Below, piece by piece: positions 5,715 to 5,719 of a stretch of DNA of 5,719 nt (position 1 is its first letter; each line of letters starts with the position of its first letter). The DNA is from Prevotellaceae bacterium (GTDB lineage Bacteria; Bacteroidota; Bacteroidia; Bacteroidales; Bacteroidaceae). A program made the translations under genes and the position numbers. The notes below the pieces were generated by a model. That model worked only from the letters and a program-made list of their open reading frames with translations, ran no database searches and was not told the DNA's origin. The stretch spans positions 1-5,719 of the forward strand of contig JAFLUV010000147.1 in assembly GCA_022508635.1 (NCBI GenBank), read 5' to 3'.

Positions 5715-5719
5715 GCGGG
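5670..5719 (-). CDS. C-terminal end of a secreted protein (partial, 5' end outside window)
   Basis: Only the last 15 codons and a TAA stop (5670-5672) are visible, ending RKGIYVKDGRKVMLR. The final 14 residues and their bases are identical to the plus-strand gene at the left end of the window. This is a typical short C-terminal tail of exported Prevotella-type proteins, possibly linked to type IX secretion; the protein body lies outside, so no function can be given. It runs toward the GHL10-EEP operon in the same direction, but a U-tract terminator 48 bp after its stop and the operon's own promoter make co-transcription unlikely. Confidence 0.7.
   Translation of the reverse strand, partial: RKGIYVKDGRKVMLR

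Noticed and set aside
1..5719. The whole window as a transposon bounded by 50-bp terminal inverted repeats
   Set aside because: There is no transposase or integrase, the interior holds housekeeping aroC and slyD, and the repeats are coding C-terminal tails running to a stop codon rather than transposon ends.

Overview
The window looks like a chromosomal piece of a member of the Bacteroidales, most likely a Prevotella-type organism. Three things point there. Promoter -7 boxes of the form TAnnTTTG lie upstream of the genes, with no clear Shine-Dalgarno sequences. The cut-off genes at both ends encode a C-terminal tail (KGIYVKDGRKVMLR) of the short kind that ends many secreted Prevotella proteins. 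The intact proteins read as Bacteroidetes versions of their families. No transposase, integrase, phage gene, tRNA, rRNA or CRISPR array is visible, and no gene-free gap exceeds 300 bases.

Layout, left to right. (1) The last 14 codons of a plus-strand gene (1-45), then a strong 17-bp hairpin terminator (76-116) shared with the convergent gene. (2) A minus-strand gene (167-1240) for a HpaII-family restriction endonuclease-like protein. It has no methyltransferase beside it, and the position where the family's catalytic lysine is expected appears to hold histidine. (3) A 111-bp divergent promoter region (1241-1351) with two back-to-back -7 boxes that form a near-perfect inverted repeat. (4) A plus-strand pair: a SlyD-type FKBP prolyl isomerase with a Cys/Gly-rich tail (1352-1930) and chorismate synthase aroC (1994-3076, GTG start). 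(5) A minus-strand two-gene operon read from the right: a secreted GHL10-type glycosidase (3994-5475), then, after a 3-bp gap, a secreted endonuclease/exonuclease/phosphatase-fold protein (3040-3990). The 3' end of the second gene overlaps the 3' end of aroC by 37 bp. (6) The operon's promoter (5483-5513) matches the full Bacteroidetes consensus and sits so close to the ATG that the mRNA should be leaderless or nearly so. (7) A terminator (5591-5622) and the last codons of a minus-strand gene (5670-5719).

The most striking large-scale feature is that the two window ends are a perfect 50-bp inverted repeat (1-50 and 5665-5714). It covers the same 14-residue tail, the stop codon and 5 bases beyond it. 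This fits two secreted-protein genes sharing a recently copied or converted tail, pointing inward from both sides. It may also explain why the sequence ends where it does, since assemblies break at multi-copy repeats.

Functionally the window mixes housekeeping (protein folding, aromatic amino acid synthesis), an envelope-directed operon (glycan hydrolase plus exported EEP-fold hydrolase) and one probable defence relic or orphan (the HpaII-like protein). I see no convincing new multi-gene system. The best leads are the terminal inverted repeat, the altered active site of the HpaII-like protein, the cysteine-rich SlyD tail and the near-leaderless promoter with an overlapping palindrome.
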